DNA of 6,425 nt, taken from Acidimicrobiaceae bacterium (GTDB taxonomy: Bacteria; Actinomycetota; Acidimicrobiia; Acidimicrobiales; MedAcidi-G1). The notes under the pieces were generated by a model. It was not told where the DNA came from. It did no database searches and saw nothing but the letters and a program-made list of their open reading frames with translations. The stretch's first letter is position 1. Each line of letters opens with the position of its first letter. The DNA is taken from contig PBUO01000013.1 of assembly GCA_002727895.1 (NCBI GenBank), positions 12,229 to 18,653 on the forward strand, written 5' to 3'. Made by a program: the position numbers and the translations under genes. Below, piece by piece: positions 5,970 to 6,425 of this stretch.

Positions 5970-6425
5970 GTGGGACGACCGAGGTCACCGAAGGGCCGAG
6001 CCGTGGAGACGCACCGTCGCCTGGCCGAGGAGTACCCCGACGCGATCTGCGAACTGGACCACCAGGACCCGTTCCAACTCCTGACGGCCACCATCCTGTC
6101 GGCTCAGTGCACCGACAAGCGGGTGAACATGGTGACACCGAACCTGTTCGCCGCCTACCCGACCCCTGAGGCCCTGGCCGGGGCGGTGCCCCACGAGCTG
6201 GAGGAGGTCGTCCGGTCCACCGGCTTCTACGCGAGCAAGGCGAAGAACCTGCTGGGGATGGCCCAACGCCTGGTCGAGGTCTATGACGGCGTGGTGCCCG
6301 GGGGCATGGACGACCTGACGTCGCTGCCCGGGGTGGGCCGCAAGACTGCCAACGTGGTGCGCAGCGTGGCCCTCGACCTGCCGGGCCTGCCCGTTGACAC
6401 CCACGTCGGACGGCTGTCGCGCCGC
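5970..6425 (+). CDS. nth: Endonuclease III (Nth), cut by the window's right edge
   Basis: The N-terminal 152 codons of a base-excision repair DNA glycosylase/AP lyase that removes oxidised pyrimidines. The frame is open to the last base. Family features, numbered from GTG 5970, are EEYPDAICELDHQDPFQLL (20-38), LSAQCTDKRVNMVTP (43-57), the helix-hairpin-helix LPGVGRKTANVV (119-130) with the catalytic lysine K125 (E. coli K120), and VDTHVGRLSRR (142-152) with the catalytic aspartate D143 (E. coli D138). The C-terminal part with the four iron-sulfur cysteines lies beyond the window. Two starts compete. GTG 5970 gives an extra basic leader with RPRSPKGRA, of a kind I associate with related proteins, and lies 8 bases after a TACCGT box. 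GTG 6003 has AAGGG 7 bases upstream and begins VETHRRL. I prefer 5970 slightly. The gene is divergent from mshD. Confidence 0.93.
   Translation, partial: MGRPRSPKGRAVETHRRLAEEYPDAICELDHQDPFQLLTATILSAQCTDKRVNMVTPNLFAAYPTPEALAGAVPHELEEVVRSTGFYASKAKNLLGMAQRLVEVYDGVVPGGMDDLTSLPGVGRKTANVVRSVALDLPGLPVDTHVGRLSRR

Noticed and set aside
5122..6084. A 320-codon plus-strand open frame opposite mshD
   Set aside because: It overlaps the strongly supported mshD on the other strand, crosses into nth in the wrong frame and shows no family features; a GC-rich antisense shadow.
5944..6138. Extension of the mshD frame upstream to a start at 6138
   Set aside because: The added 65 residues are composition-biased, lack MshD features and lie antisense to the start of nth; the ATG at 5943 with a TANNNT box is better.
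1..6425. Mobile elements, CRISPR arrays, tRNA/rRNA genes, riboswitches or defence systems
   Set aside because: I saw no direct repeats with spacers, no transposase or integrase motifs, no cloverleaf sequences and no long untranslated gaps; coding sequence fills almost the whole window.

Overview
The window is a gene-dense, high-GC stretch of bacterial chromosome with seven protein-coding loci and no gap longer than about 60 bases between them. Several features point to an actinobacterium. A mycothiol synthase (mshD) is present, and mycothiol is made almost only by Actinomycetota. The MenG sequence is of actinobacterial type. GTG starts occur, every complete gene ends in TGA, and start codons sit just downstream of TANNNT boxes, as in leaderless actinobacterial genes. 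A deep lineage such as Acidimicrobiia would fit, but that is an impression from the protein sequences and was not tested.

Layout, left to right. A DUF255/SPATA20-type thioredoxin-domain protein (minus, 23-2020) is divergent from menA (plus, 2053-2916), with only 32 bases between the start codons. menA converges on menG (minus, 2927-3640), with 10 bases between the stops. menG carries an in-frame amber codon at 3344-3346. Upstream of menG on the minus strand lie a small four-helix membrane protein (3686 to about 4096), rlmN (4035-5153) and mshD (5185-5943). These four look like one transcription unit, mshD-rlmN-membrane protein-menG, with gaps or overlaps of 31, -62 and 45 bases. nth (endonuclease III, plus) starts divergently from mshD and runs off the right edge.

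Together the genes are housekeeping: menaquinone synthesis (menA and menG, the prenylation and final methylation steps), thiol redox buffering (mshD and a CHWC thioredoxin-fold protein), rRNA/tRNA adenine C2 methylation (rlmN) and base-excision repair (nth). I do not see a mobile element, CRISPR array, RNA gene or defence system. The two points most worth following are the broken menG, an enzyme normally needed when menaquinone is the only quinone, and the exactly symmetric mshD/nth divergent start region, where two putative -10 boxes share one TA step.
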